Part shown: piece by piece, positions 7,222-15,511 of the stretch | Numbering within the stretch: position 1 is the stretch's first letter | How the letters are laid out: each line of letters begins with the position of its first letter | NCBI GenBank assembly: GCA_023396415.1 | Contig: JAEWWJ010000071.1 | Span: 1 to 35,097 of the forward strand | DNA: 35,097 nt | Source of the DNA: Bacteroidota bacterium | Lineage (GTDB): Bacteria > Bacteroidota > Bacteroidia > Bacteroidales > F082 | Direction: 5' to 3' | Notes under the pieces: model-generated | Told to the model about the DNA's origin: nothing | Databases searched by the model: none | Seen by the model: the letters and a program-made list of their open reading frames with translations, nothing else | Position numbers and translations under genes: made by a program

Positions 7222-9147
7222 TTACTGATAAAACCTCCAGCTTACACCAAAATACAGTCTTGGGTCGCGCGCCGGATAATGCGGACTGGCGTAATAAGAG
7301 TAATCGCCGGTTAAACCAAACAGATTGGCGTATTTCACGAAAATTCTTGCACGCTTTACTTTCAAGCCTATAAACACATCAATAAAAGGATAATCGCCGA
7401 TTTGTTTGTCGTTTTGCAGATGAAAGGCACGCAATGCAGGCATATAAGCATCAGCGTAATATGCTGAAAACCAACTGGCTTCAAATCCTGCTTGGAAAGT
7501 GGCCGCGTCTTTAAACAACTGTTGATTGAACGCCACCCGCAAGCGAGCCGACAAGGCCGGGAGCCTCACCAAGGTGTCGTTGTCGCTCATTTGATAGTTG
7601 ATATTGCCTATTAGATCAAACTTTCCGGGCTTGAGGTGGAAGTTGGAATAGAGCCTGAAAACCTTGATGGTGCCTGAAGTTTGGCGGGCATGGGCGCTTT
7701 CATCCAAATAGATGTGCTTGTCGAGCAAGTTCCATTCTGCTCCGGCTTCAAAGGTTTTAAACGTGTAACCACCTGCAAAAGTTAGATATTGCGATTTGAC
7801 CAACGACTGATCCCAACGGAAATGATTGGATTGGTAACGCTCATAAAACCAAGCCGGTTGCTGGTTGAGAAGGCGAACACTAAAAAATAAATTTCCTAAA
7901 TTGCGGCTGTCAGTCCCTAAATATTGACGCAGCTTTCCATACAATTCAAAGTCGCCGGCGGCAGTGCTACCGGTAATCAGTTTGGCTGTTCCGTTGAGGT
8001 AAAACGATTTAAACAACGACATCGAAAGCCGGCTATACGGGTTGACTTGCCAATATTTTTTGGTGATTAAGGAATCATTGTTTTGGATGTTGGCAAACTC
8101 CAAACCTGCGGTGAGGTGAAAGCGAATGTCTTTGTTGTAGTTTTTATATCCTAAGTTACTCCATTGTATGCGGTTACGAACTACCGATTGATAAGTACTA
8201 TCATAAGTTCTGCTGGAATCGAGCACCACATCAAAAGGTTGATAAAATGCCACCAAAGGATTTTTTTCGCTATATACCGCTTGGTTACGCTGATAATCAA
8301 GCTGATGGGTGATGCGGCCAATTTGAAATTTACGTTTGATTTGGGTACTGTCCGTTTCCTTTTTCAACTCAGGCAAAAGAATAAAATACTGCTCAAAGCC
8401 AAAACCTGATTGCTTGTATTGATTTTTGGCCGTTTCTAAATTAACGGCAATCACCCTTCGGTCGAACTCCACATCATTTTCAAATTCATTGTCATCTACA
8501 ATTCCACCGTTTTCGTTCATCAGCAATTTGCTGTTGAAATAATGACCCAACAGGCCGTAACGGCTATTTTTTGTGTTGTAACGCAAAGTAAATGAAACAT
8601 TTGTATTGTTTGTTGCATTGTTTTTATAGGGGCCGGGCGAATTTACCAAACCGAAATTCATACCTACAAACCAACGGGGAGCAACCTGCCGTCCAAAGCG
8701 CACCTTGAGCTGCTGTTCTTTTTTAGAGCCCATCATATAATTTAACTCGGTGAGGGCTGCCGTTGGAACAATGTAATTGATAGTGGAATTGTTTTGGATA
8801 AAAGCCGCAAAAGGGTGGAAGTCCATGTCGAATCCCCCGTTAAACACAGGGGTGAAAAGCAAGGGCTGATGTGCCAGTCCGGCATTGCTAAGGGTTTGGT
8901 TGATCGCCGGTTCCTCTACAATAGGATCGAACCGCGAAACAAACAATAAATTGGTATCTACAACATGAAGATAGCCGAGTGCCAAACTATCGAAACTGTG
9001 GTTAAAATACTTCACCACAGTGGAATCAATCTTGGGCTTAGGTGGTTTAACCAATTCATTTTCAGTTTCCTGAGAAAATAAAGGTACCGACACAACAAGG
9101 AGAGAAATTCCCAATAAACCCAACAAATGCTTCCAATTTTTTCCCAT
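7222..9147 (-). CDS. Putative outer-membrane porin, Porin_10-like
   Basis: A 641-residue protein beginning MGKNWKHLLGLLGISLLVVS, with a signal peptide ending near LFSQE. The rest is rich in alternating beta-strand segments with many Tyr, Phe and Asn residues, and it ends RLYFGVSWRFYQ with an aromatic final strand. Together these indicate an outer-membrane beta-barrel of the Bacteroidota putative-porin type (Porin_10). The frame is open for 12 further codons upstream to 9183. However, a -7 box at 9173-9180 places transcription start downstream of 9183, so 9147 is the better start. It is transcribed alone. The transported substrate is unknown. Confidence 0.85.
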   Translation of the reverse strand: MGKNWKHLLGLLGISLLVVSVPLFSQETENELVKPPKPKIDSTVVKYFNHSFDSLALGYLHVVDTNLLFVSRFDPIVEEPAINQTLSNAGLAHQPLLFTPVFNGGFDMDFHPFAAFIQNNSTINYIVPTAALTELNYMMGSKKEQQLKVRFGRQVAPRWFVGMNFGLVNSPGPYKNNATNNTNVSFTLRYNTKNSRYGLLGHYFNSKLLMNENGGIVDDNEFENDVEFDRRVIAVNLETAKNQYKQSGFGFEQYFILLPELKKETDSTQIKRKFQIGRITHQLDYQRNQAVYSEKNPLVAFYQPFDVVLDSSRTYDSTYQSVVRNRIQWSNLGYKNYNKDIRFHLTAGLEFANIQNNDSLITKKYWQVNPYSRLSMSLFKSFYLNGTAKLITGSTAAGDFELYGKLRQYLGTDSRNLGNLFFSVRLLNQQPAWFYERYQSNHFRWDQSLVKSQYLTFAGGYTFKTFEAGAEWNLLDKHIYLDESAHARQTSGTIKVFRLYSNFHLKPGKFDLIGNINYQMSDNDTLVRLPALSARLRVAFNQQLFKDAATFQAGFEASWFSAYYADAYMPALRAFHLQNDKQIGDYPFIDVFIGLKVKRARIFVKYANLFGLTGDYSYYASPHYPARDPRLYFGVSWRFYQ

Positions 9148-9172
9148 GAGTAATTCTTTATTCCTGTTTTGG

Positions 9173-9180
9173 CAAAAATA
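9173..9180 (-). promoter_or_regulatory. -7 box before the porin gene
   Basis: On the minus strand TATTTTTG fits TAnnTTTG, about 25 bp before the start at 9147. A TTTG lies roughly 23 bp further upstream and may be the -33 element. Confidence 0.45.
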
Positions 9181-9350
9181 CAACTATAAACGGCAAATGA
9201 AGGCAAAACAATATGCAGTCATCCAATAAAAAACAACCGATGTGCTGAATGCAGACGTACATTTTGTACATTCTATCGAAGATTTATTTGGAAAGATTTA
9301 CCCAATGAAGCCAGGTTGAAGCCAGCTGCAAGAAGCTTAAGTGCAACGTA

Positions 9351-10877
9351 TTATCTTCGTCGTCGGGTGGTACTGATGCCTAAAACACCCAGCAATCCGC
9401 GGGTAACTTCACGAATGATGGTGTTGGTTACAGGGCTTTTCATCACTGTTTCAAAAGTTGTAGGCTCCACCTTGGCACGGCCTTTGGGTCGCGAAGTGAC
9501 CTCTTCCCTACTGCTTTCTTGTGTTGAAAACACCTTGCTTTGAAGCATTTCATAAGCACTCTCGCGATCCAATTCCGCATTGTATTTGCTCAGGAGTTTA
9601 CTCCCGCGCACCAACTGTTGTGTTTCGGCATCGGAAATCACGTCCATGCGCGACATCGGAGCCTGCAACAAACAATGGACCAACGGAGTGGGAACACCTT
9701 TTTCGTTTAACATGGTGATGACAGCCTCACCAATTCCAACAGAAGTTAGCAGCTCATCAACGCGATAGAAGTCGCTAAGCGGATAGTTTTCAGCTACTTG
9801 CTTGATCTCTTTGCGGTCTTTGGCCGTAAAAGCCCTTAAAGCATGTTGGATTTTAAAACCCAACTGGCTCAACACCGCATTGGGAATGTCGCCCGGGTTT
9901 TGGGTGCAGAAAAAGATACCCACTCCTTTTGAACGGATGAGCTTCACGATGGTTTCTATCTGGTCGAGCAGAGCTTTAGATGCTTCGTTGAAAATCAGGT
10001 GGGCTTCATCAATAAATATCACCAGTTCAGGCTGATCCATATCGCCGCGCTCCGGAAATTTTTCATAAATCTCGGCCAAAAGCGAGAGCATAAAAGTGGA
10101 GAAAAGCTTGGGTTTACTTTGCAAATCGGTGAGGCGCAACAGATGAATTACACCTTTACCTTCGTCGCTCAACTGCAAAAGATCATCCACATCGAAGCTT
10201 TTTTCACCAAAAAACCGGTCTGCACCTTGTTGTTCCAACTCTAAAAGTTTCCGCATGATAGTTCCTATGGTGGAGGTACTCACCAAACCATAAGCTTGTT
10301 GAACTTCGGCCTTTCCCTCGCCGGAGATATGTTGCAAAACGGCCCTGAAATCCTTGATGTCGAGCAAAGGCAAGGCTTTGTCATCGCAATATTTAAAAAC
10401 CAAAGCCACCATTCCCTGCTGTGTGTCGTTCAGGTCGAGGATTTTACTCAATAAAACAGGGCCAAACTCGCTGATGGTGGCCCTCAGGCGCACACCCGGC
10501 TCATCAGACAAGCTAAGCAGCTCAACCGGATATGCAGTGGGATTCCAATCGGTTCCAATTTTTCGGTGACGCTCCTCAATTTTCGGATGGGCTGTTCCTG
10601 CTTGCGAAAGGCCGCTGAGGTCGCCTTTGATGTCCATCATCAACACGGCCACTCCTGCATCGGAAAGCCGTTCGGCTATTACTTGCAAGGTTTTGGTTTT
10701 TCCGGTTCCGGTGGCTCCGGCAATCAGGCCATGACGGTTGAGCATTTTCAGCGGGGCACGTACTTGAAGATTGGTAATGGCCTCATTTTCATATATCACG
10801 CCGCCAAGCACAATGCTCGAACCTTTAAATCCATAACCTTTTTCAATAGCTTGAATGAATTGCTCTTTTGGGTTCAT
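9351..10877 (-). CDS. yjgR: YjgR/DUF853 family HerA-like P-loop ATPase
   Basis: A 508-residue ATPase of the HerA/FtsK-like clade, YjgR (DUF853) type. The Walker A motif is GATGTGKT (54-61) and the Walker B region is LVIFIDEAHLIF (about 285-296). The VLMMDIKGDLSGLSQAG segment (about 78-94) is typical of the family. The C-terminus is a short basic tail ending TTRRRR. E. coli YjgR is poorly characterised; the HerA fold suggests DNA or protein translocation or helicase-like activity, which is only inferred here. It follows the K+ channel gene by 47 bp on the same strand, so co-transcription is likely. Confidence 0.92.
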   Translation of the reverse strand: MNPKEQFIQAIEKGYGFKGSSIVLGGVIYENEAITNLQVRAPLKMLNRHGLIAGATGTGKTKTLQVIAERLSDAGVAVLMMDIKGDLSGLSQAGTAHPKIEERHRKIGTDWNPTAYPVELLSLSDEPGVRLRATISEFGPVLLSKILDLNDTQQGMVALVFKYCDDKALPLLDIKDFRAVLQHISGEGKAEVQQAYGLVSTSTIGTIMRKLLELEQQGADRFFGEKSFDVDDLLQLSDEGKGVIHLLRLTDLQSKPKLFSTFMLSLLAEIYEKFPERGDMDQPELVIFIDEAHLIFNEASKALLDQIETIVKLIRSKGVGIFFCTQNPGDIPNAVLSQLGFKIQHALRAFTAKDRKEIKQVAENYPLSDFYRVDELLTSVGIGEAVITMLNEKGVPTPLVHCLLQAPMSRMDVISDAETQQLVRGSKLLSKYNAELDRESAYEMLQSKVFSTQESSREEVTSRPKGRAKVEPTTFETVMKSPVTNTIIREVTRGLLGVLGISTTRRRR

Positions 10878-10924
10878 TTGGTTAATGTTTTTTTATGTAT
10901 TTGGTAATTTTTCTTTCAACAATA

Positions 10925-11761
10925 TTATCCTTTTAGTCCTGAACCACAATTGGAGCAAAAGTTGGCGTTTTTTTCCAAAACAGGATGGCCACAGTCATTA
11001 CATTGCGGATAATGCGCCTCAACAGGACTGCTTTTTCGGTTGCGGCTCAATTCAGAGGTGAGGATTCCGGTGGGCACTGCAATAATGGCATAACCGGTAA
11101 GCATCAGCAAGGAGGCTATAAATTGTCCGAAAGCCGTTACCGGACTAATATCTCCATAACCCACTGTGGTAATGGTTACTATGGCCCAATAAATGGAGGT
11201 GGGAATACTGTCAAAACCCGATGCCGGCCCTTCAACAAGGTACATAATAGTGCCAATAATGGTTACGATGATCAGCACTGCGCCAAAAAAGACAAGAATT
11301 TTCTCACGGGAGTGTTTGAGGGCTTGCAACAGAAACAAGCTTGCGGTGGTATAGCTCACCAATTTCATGATGCGAAAAACACGCAAGAGACGCAGCACCC
11401 TGATAATGATTAAAAACTGACTGCCGACCAAAAAAATACTGAGATAAGTGGGAATGATCGAAAGCAGGTCAATGATGCCGTAAAAGCTAAGCAGATAGGC
11501 TCTTTTATTGGGAACAACAATGATGCGAATGATGTATTCAATGGTAAAAACAATGGTTAAAAGCCATTCTGCCAGCGATAACCAAAAACGATAGTTGTTG
11601 TGAATTTTTTGGGAGCTGTCAATAAACACTACAAAAACGCTTGTTAAAATAAGTGCCAACAAGATTTCATCGAACAAGCGACCGGCGCGTGTATGGTGGT
11701 AAAAAATAATGGTGTACCACTTGCGTTTCCAGCTTAACACATCAGTTTGATTTGGTTCCAT
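10925..11761 (-). CDS. Voltage-gated potassium channel with C-terminal zinc ribbon
   Basis: A 278-residue six-helix channel subunit. The S4 segment RVLRLLRVFRIMK has Arg at 121, 124, 127 and 130 and Lys at 133, the every-third-residue pattern of a voltage sensor. The selectivity filter is TTVGYGD (198-204) between the S5 helix (about 155-175) and S6 (about 212-236). After S6 there is a short Arg/Ser-rich linker and a zinc-ribbon with four cysteines (C254, C257, C269, C272) spaced CxxC...CxxC. Tetramer assembly in the inner membrane is expected. It lies between the TIGR02757 gene (23 bp gap) and yjgR (47 bp gap). The zinc ribbon might act in assembly or sensing, which is speculation. Confidence 0.93.
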   Translation of the reverse strand: MEPNQTDVLSWKRKWYTIIFYHHTRAGRLFDEILLALILTSVFVVFIDSSQKIHNNYRFWLSLAEWLLTIVFTIEYIIRIIVVPNKRAYLLSFYGIIDLLSIIPTYLSIFLVGSQFLIIIRVLRLLRVFRIMKLVSYTTASLFLLQALKHSREKILVFFGAVLIIVTIIGTIMYLVEGPASGFDSIPTSIYWAIVTITTVGYGDISPVTAFGQFIASLLMLTGYAIIAVPTGILTSELSRNRKSSPVEAHYPQCNDCGHPVLEKNANFCSNCGSGLKG

Positions 11762-11784
11762 TGGTAGTTTTTAGTGTTTCGCGG

Positions 11785-12558
11785 TCAAAAATACGGAAAA
11801 GGCTGCTTGCTTACACCGATACCAAAAAGTGCAAAGTCAAACCTCACGGGGTCGTTGGCATCAATGGCTTTCAGCTGTTGCGTAAGCTCCACTGCTGCTT
11901 GCCAATCGTTTTGCGGCCGCACTAACAGTCCGGCTTTGCGCGCAGTGTTGCCGCTGTGCAGGTCTAACGGACAAATAAGTTGTGAGGGAGAGATGCCATG
12001 CCACAAGCCAAAATCAACACCAAAGCTGTCCTTGCGCACCATCCAACGCAAAAACATATTGATGCGTTTGGCTGCCGAACCTTTTGAAGGACGTGCAAGA
12101 TGTTTTCGGGTTCTGGGCAAATGTGGATTTGAAAAGAGGGTTTCAGAAAGCAACTCAATGGCGCGAAAGGCACCACCTTCGGCAAATCCACGTGTAAAAA
12201 GAGCCTCCAAGCCTTCCTCTTGAGCATAAATATTTTTCAAACCCATGAGAAGGGTCATGGCATCAACACCATTAAAGGTGCGGTGTTTAAAGGATTCGAC
12301 TTGCAAAAAATCTTTTTCTCCGGCTTGTGTAACAAATTGATATGGAGCATTATCCATTCTTTGTATCAGCTCCTTGCTTTTGTTGATGATGGTTTTGCGT
12401 TGTCCCCATGATAAGATGGCCGTAAGGAGGCCTGCAATCTCAATATCTTCTTTTTTACTGAATTGATGGGGGATGCTGATCGGATCGTCGGCAATAAAAC
12501 CGGATTGGTTGTGGTGTAAATAATACACCTCCAATAGATGAACTAACTGAGCATTCAT
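11785..12558 (-). CDS. TIGR02757 (DUF2400) family protein
   Basis: A 257-residue protein starting MNAQLVHLLEVYYLHHNQSG. Characteristic segments are DDPISIPHQFSKKEDIEIAG, LTAILSWGQRKTII and LICPLDLHSGNTARKAGLL, matching the TIGR02757/DUF2400 family found widely in Bacteroidota. The family's biochemical role is not established. The frame is open for four more codons from a TTG at 12570, but the ATG at 12558 gives the normal N-terminus. It appears to be the first gene of a three-gene unit with the K+ channel and YjgR ATPase. A terminator of the preceding operon lies 14 bp before it. Confidence 0.9.
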   Translation of the reverse strand: MNAQLVHLLEVYYLHHNQSGFIADDPISIPHQFSKKEDIEIAGLLTAILSWGQRKTIINKSKELIQRMDNAPYQFVTQAGEKDFLQVESFKHRTFNGVDAMTLLMGLKNIYAQEEGLEALFTRGFAEGGAFRAIELLSETLFSNPHLPRTRKHLARPSKGSAAKRINMFLRWMVRKDSFGVDFGLWHGISPSQLICPLDLHSGNTARKAGLLVRPQNDWQAAVELTQQLKAIDANDPVRFDFALFGIGVSKQPFPYF

Positions 12559-12571
12559 AGTGCAAAGCAAT

Positions 12572-12603
12572 AAAAAAAAGCCTTCGCTTGAACAAGGAAG
12601 GCT
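12572..12603 (-). terminator. Terminator of the 2-oxoacid oxidoreductase operon
   Basis: On the minus strand AGCCTTC (12603-12597) pairs with GAAGGCT (12585-12579) around an 11-base loop and is followed by a run of T. It starts 24 bp after the gamma-subunit stop and separates the operon from the TIGR02757 gene. Confidence 0.85.
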
Positions 12604-12626
12604 CTGAATTACTGTTTGGGTTGAGA

Positions 12627-13172
12627 TTAGGCTTTGAGCACGGCATTTTTCATTCCAACTTGCAAAGCATCTTCGTTCATGGGAATGAGCTTATGGTAGC
12701 GCTCGGGCAGCGACTTTATCAGTCCTTTGATAACATTTTCAATTTTAACAATTGGTTTAACGCTCAAATAGGCGCCTAAAATCACCATATTGAAAATTTT
12801 CGGATTGCCCATTTCCGAGGCAAGCCTGGAACCTTCAATTTGATAAATTGTAATGTCTTTGCGTTCGGGATGCCGGGAAATGCCGTTTGGATCATAAAGA
12901 AGCACACCACCGGGTTTAACCGATTTTTCAAACTTGTCCATAGACTGTTGGTTGAGAATGATGGCGCTGTCGAAAACGTTCAAAACAGGTGAACTGATGC
13001 GTTCATCACTCACAATTACTACAACATTGGCGGTTCCTCCCCGCATCTCAGGGCCGTAAGAAGGCATCCAGCTCACTTCCTGATCTTGCATTATACCGCT
13101 ATAAGCCAGTATTTTACCCATCGAAAGTACGCCTTGTCCGCCAAATCCGGCAATGATCATTTCTTCAGTCAT
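12627..13172 (-). CDS. 2-oxoacid:ferredoxin oxidoreductase, gamma subunit
   Basis: A 181-residue subunit with the typical N-terminus MTEEMIIAGFGGQGVLSMGK, and the segment YGPEMRGGTANVVVIVSDE common to the gamma subunits of KOR, VOR and POR enzymes. It belongs to a four-subunit enzyme that oxidatively decarboxylates 2-oxoacids to acyl-CoA and reduces ferredoxin. It is the last gene of the operon, 25 bp after the beta subunit, and a terminator follows. The cytoplasmic location and complex membership come from the family and context. Confidence 0.93.
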   Translation of the reverse strand: MTEEMIIAGFGGQGVLSMGKILAYSGIMQDQEVSWMPSYGPEMRGGTANVVVIVSDERISSPVLNVFDSAIILNQQSMDKFEKSVKPGGVLLYDPNGISRHPERKDITIYQIEGSRLASEMGNPKIFNMVILGAYLSVKPIVKIENVIKGLIKSLPERYHKLIPMNEDALQVGMKNAVLKA

Positions 13173-13197
13173 TGTATCAATTTTTTTCTGTTTTTAC

Positions 13198-13986
13198 TTA
13201 TTTTACCATTTGACCGTCAACCTTAATGTCGCCTAATGGATAAAAAGGAAACATATTTTCTTCCATCCATTTGTTGGAGTCAACCGGTGTCATTTTCCAA
13301 CCTGAATTGCAGTTGGAAACAATCTCAACAAAAGAAACGCCTCCTTTCCCATCACGTTGGTTTTCAAACGCTTTTTTTATGGAACGTTTGGCTTTACGCA
13401 CTGCCGAAGGTGTGTGAACAGCTTGACGGGTAACGAAATAGGTGCCTGGCAACTGCGCAACCAGCTCAGTCATTTTCAAAGGATTACCCATTGTTTCTAC
13501 TTCTCTGCCATAAGGCGAGGTGGATGAAATCATCCCCGGAAGTGTGGTAGGTGCCATTTGGCCGCCTGTCATTCCATAGATGCCGTTATTCACAAAAATG
13601 ATAACGATTTTCTCCCCTCTGTTGCAGGCGTGAATGGTTTCTGCTGTTCCAATAGCGGCCAAGTCGCCATCACCTTGATAGGTGAAAACGATTTTATCGG
13701 GCCAAACCCTTTTGATGCCTGTGGCCACCGCAGGAGCTCTACCGTGGGCGGCTTGCGTCATGTCAATATTCATAAAATCATAAGCTAACACCGAGCATCC
13801 AACCGGTGCAACACCAATTGTTCTCTCTTCAAGTCCCAGCTCTTCAATCACTTCCATGGCAATACGATGTGCGGTTCCGTGGCCGCATCCCGGACAATAA
13901 CTCAGGGGGTTGTCCGTCATCAAATCTGTTTTTTGATAAACGAGATTTTCTGGTTTGATAATATCTGTAAGCAATACTTCAGCCAT
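13198..13986 (-). CDS. 2-oxoacid:ferredoxin oxidoreductase, beta (TPP-binding) subunit
   Basis: A 262-residue subunit with the cluster-related motif CPGCGHG (C31, C34) and the thiamine pyrophosphate motif starting GDGDLAAIGTAETIHAC (105-121) and ending VNNGIYGMTGGQ. These are diagnostic for the catalytic beta subunit of KOR/VOR enzymes. It is 4 bp downstream of the alpha gene and 25 bp upstream of the gamma gene, so the three are tightly linked. Whether the substrate is 2-oxoglutarate or branched-chain 2-oxoacids cannot be fixed from sequence alone. Confidence 0.94.
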   Translation of the reverse strand: MAEVLLTDIIKPENLVYQKTDLMTDNPLSYCPGCGHGTAHRIAMEVIEELGLEERTIGVAPVGCSVLAYDFMNIDMTQAAHGRAPAVATGIKRVWPDKIVFTYQGDGDLAAIGTAETIHACNRGEKIVIIFVNNGIYGMTGGQMAPTTLPGMISSTSPYGREVETMGNPLKMTELVAQLPGTYFVTRQAVHTPSAVRKAKRSIKKAFENQRDGKGGVSFVEIVSNCNSGWKMTPVDSNKWMEENMFPFYPLGDIKVDGQMVK

Positions 13987-13990
13987 CTGA

Positions 13991-15076
13991 TTAGTCTCCT
14001 ATAATTTTTACCTCAAGGGCATTTAATACTTCTTCGGGTGAATGAACGATGCCGCCATAGCGACCAAAATGTTCTACTTTGGCACATCCGTTAACAGAAA
14101 GTCGCACATCTTCAACCATTTGTCCGGCGCTCATTTCAACAGCTAACCAACCTTTTACACCTTTTTTGCACAACTCAGCCATTTGCTTAGCCGGGAAGGG
14201 GAACAAGGTAATCAGGCGGAACAGCCCTGCTTTGATGCCTTTGGCGCGGGCCAATTGCACAGACTTTTGTGCAATGCGTGCACTCGATCCATAGGCTACG
14301 AAAATATACTCGGCATCGTCGCAATTGATCAGCTCATAGCGCACTTCATTTTCTTCAATCTCGCGGTATTTCGCTTGAAGGTGATGGTTGTGTTCTTCCA
14401 TCCTCTTCGAATCGAGGTCGAGCGAAGTGATGATGCGCCGCTCAGTACCCTTTTTCTTACCTGTTGTGGCCCAAGGGTATCTGGCATTGATTTCGTCTTC
14501 GGTCAATCGGGGAACGGGGTCGAAAAGTTCGACTTTTTCCATCATCTGACCAATCACACCGTCGGATAAAATGAGCACAGCGATGCGGTATTTGAAGGCA
14601 AGATCGAAGCCCAGCTTTACAAAATCCGACATTTCTTGAACCGAGGCGGGAGCTAAAACAATTTGTTTGTAATCGCCATGACCACCACCTTTAACGCTTT
14701 GGAAATAATCGGCTTGCGAGGGTTGGATGGTTCCCAAACCCGGGCCGGCACGCACCACGTTGGCATAAAGAATAGGAAGTTCTGCTCCTGCTATGTAGGA
14801 CAGACCTTCTTGTTTTAAACTGATTCCGGGTGAGGAGGAGGACGTCATTACACGCTTTCCTGCTCCTGCAGCACCATAAACCATGTTAATGGCGGCTACT
14901 TCGCTTTCGGCTTGCAGCACAACCATACCGGTGCGGTCGAAAGGTTTTTCGGCCATGAGGTATTCAATAACCTCTGATTGGGGGGTGATAGGATATCCGA
15001 AATAGGCATCGGCGCCGGCGCGAATAGCGGCTTCAGCCAATGCTTCGTTTCCTTTCATGAGTTTGAGTTCGCCCAT
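13991..15076 (-). CDS. vorB: 2-oxoacid:ferredoxin oxidoreductase, alpha subunit (VorB type)
   Basis: A 361-residue alpha subunit starting MGELKLMKGNEALAEAAIRA with the FGYPITPQSEVIEYL pyrimidine-binding segment and the TSSSSPGISLKQEGLSYIAG region. Proteins of this form in Bacteroidota are usually labelled VorB, 3-methyl-2-oxobutanoate dehydrogenase subunit, suggesting valine-derived or other branched-chain substrates. It follows the ferredoxin subunit by 34 bp and precedes the beta subunit by 4 bp. The alternative is a 2-oxoglutarate oxidoreductase (KorA); the subunit architecture is the same, so substrate remains uncertain. Confidence 0.92.
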   Translation of the reverse strand: MGELKLMKGNEALAEAAIRAGADAYFGYPITPQSEVIEYLMAEKPFDRTGMVVLQAESEVAAINMVYGAAGAGKRVMTSSSSPGISLKQEGLSYIAGAELPILYANVVRAGPGLGTIQPSQADYFQSVKGGGHGDYKQIVLAPASVQEMSDFVKLGFDLAFKYRIAVLILSDGVIGQMMEKVELFDPVPRLTEDEINARYPWATTGKKKGTERRIITSLDLDSKRMEEHNHHLQAKYREIEENEVRYELINCDDAEYIFVAYGSSARIAQKSVQLARAKGIKAGLFRLITLFPFPAKQMAELCKKGVKGWLAVEMSAGQMVEDVRLSVNGCAKVEHFGRYGGIVHSPEEVLNALEVKIIGD

Positions 15077-15110
15077 ATCTTTTTTTATTTTTTAAGTTTT
15101 ATACGAACTG

Positions 15111-15335
15111 TTAACTTTTGAGACGGTAAACAGTGATAACTCCATCCGGACAAACGATTGCGCAGTTCATGCAACCGGTACACAAGTCGGGATGCTCCAT
15201 ATAAGCATAATGATAACCTTTACCATTTACTTCATTTGCCAGTTCGATAACCGAAGTGGGACAGGCGGGGATACAAACTCCACATCCTTTGCACTTCACC
15301 TCATCTACAACGATGGCACCTTTTACTTTAGCCAT
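15111..15335 (-). CDS. 2-oxoacid oxidoreductase delta subunit, 2[4Fe-4S] ferredoxin
   Basis: A 74-residue polyferredoxin. Two complete cluster motifs are present: C15, C18, C21, C25 (CKGCGVCIPAC) and C52, C55, C58, C62 (CTGCMNCAIVC). It is the electron-transfer subunit of the oxidoreductase complex. It is the first gene of the operon and has a TAnnTTTG box about 30 bp upstream. Length and order (delta, alpha, beta, gamma) fit VOR/KOR operons in Bacteroidota. Confidence 0.95.
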   Translation of the reverse strand: MAKVKGAIVVDEVKCKGCGVCIPACPTSVIELANEVNGKGYHYAYMEHPDLCTGCMNCAIVCPDGVITVYRLKS

Positions 15336-15364
15336 ATTAATTTTTTTTATGGATTTCTTTGCTG

Positions 15365-15372
15365 CAAATTTA
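15365..15372 (-). promoter_or_regulatory. -7 box of the 2-oxoacid oxidoreductase operon
   Basis: On the minus strand TAAATTTG fits TAnnTTTG, about 30 bp before the ferredoxin-subunit start at 15335. No strong -33 element is seen. Confidence 0.45.
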
Positions 15373-15511
15373 CTTAAAATCAGGCTTTCAGCTGATTGTT
15401 TTCGGCTCTATTTACTTGAATTGATGTAATTTATAATTGGTTTAAATAAACAAGTCAAGCATTTCAACATCAATCGCATTTGCTTTTGATGATGGGGTTT
15501 TTCGTTTTCGA

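Noticed and set aside
9148..9183. Longer N-terminus for the porin
   Set aside because: It overlaps the predicted -7 box and spoils the signal peptide.
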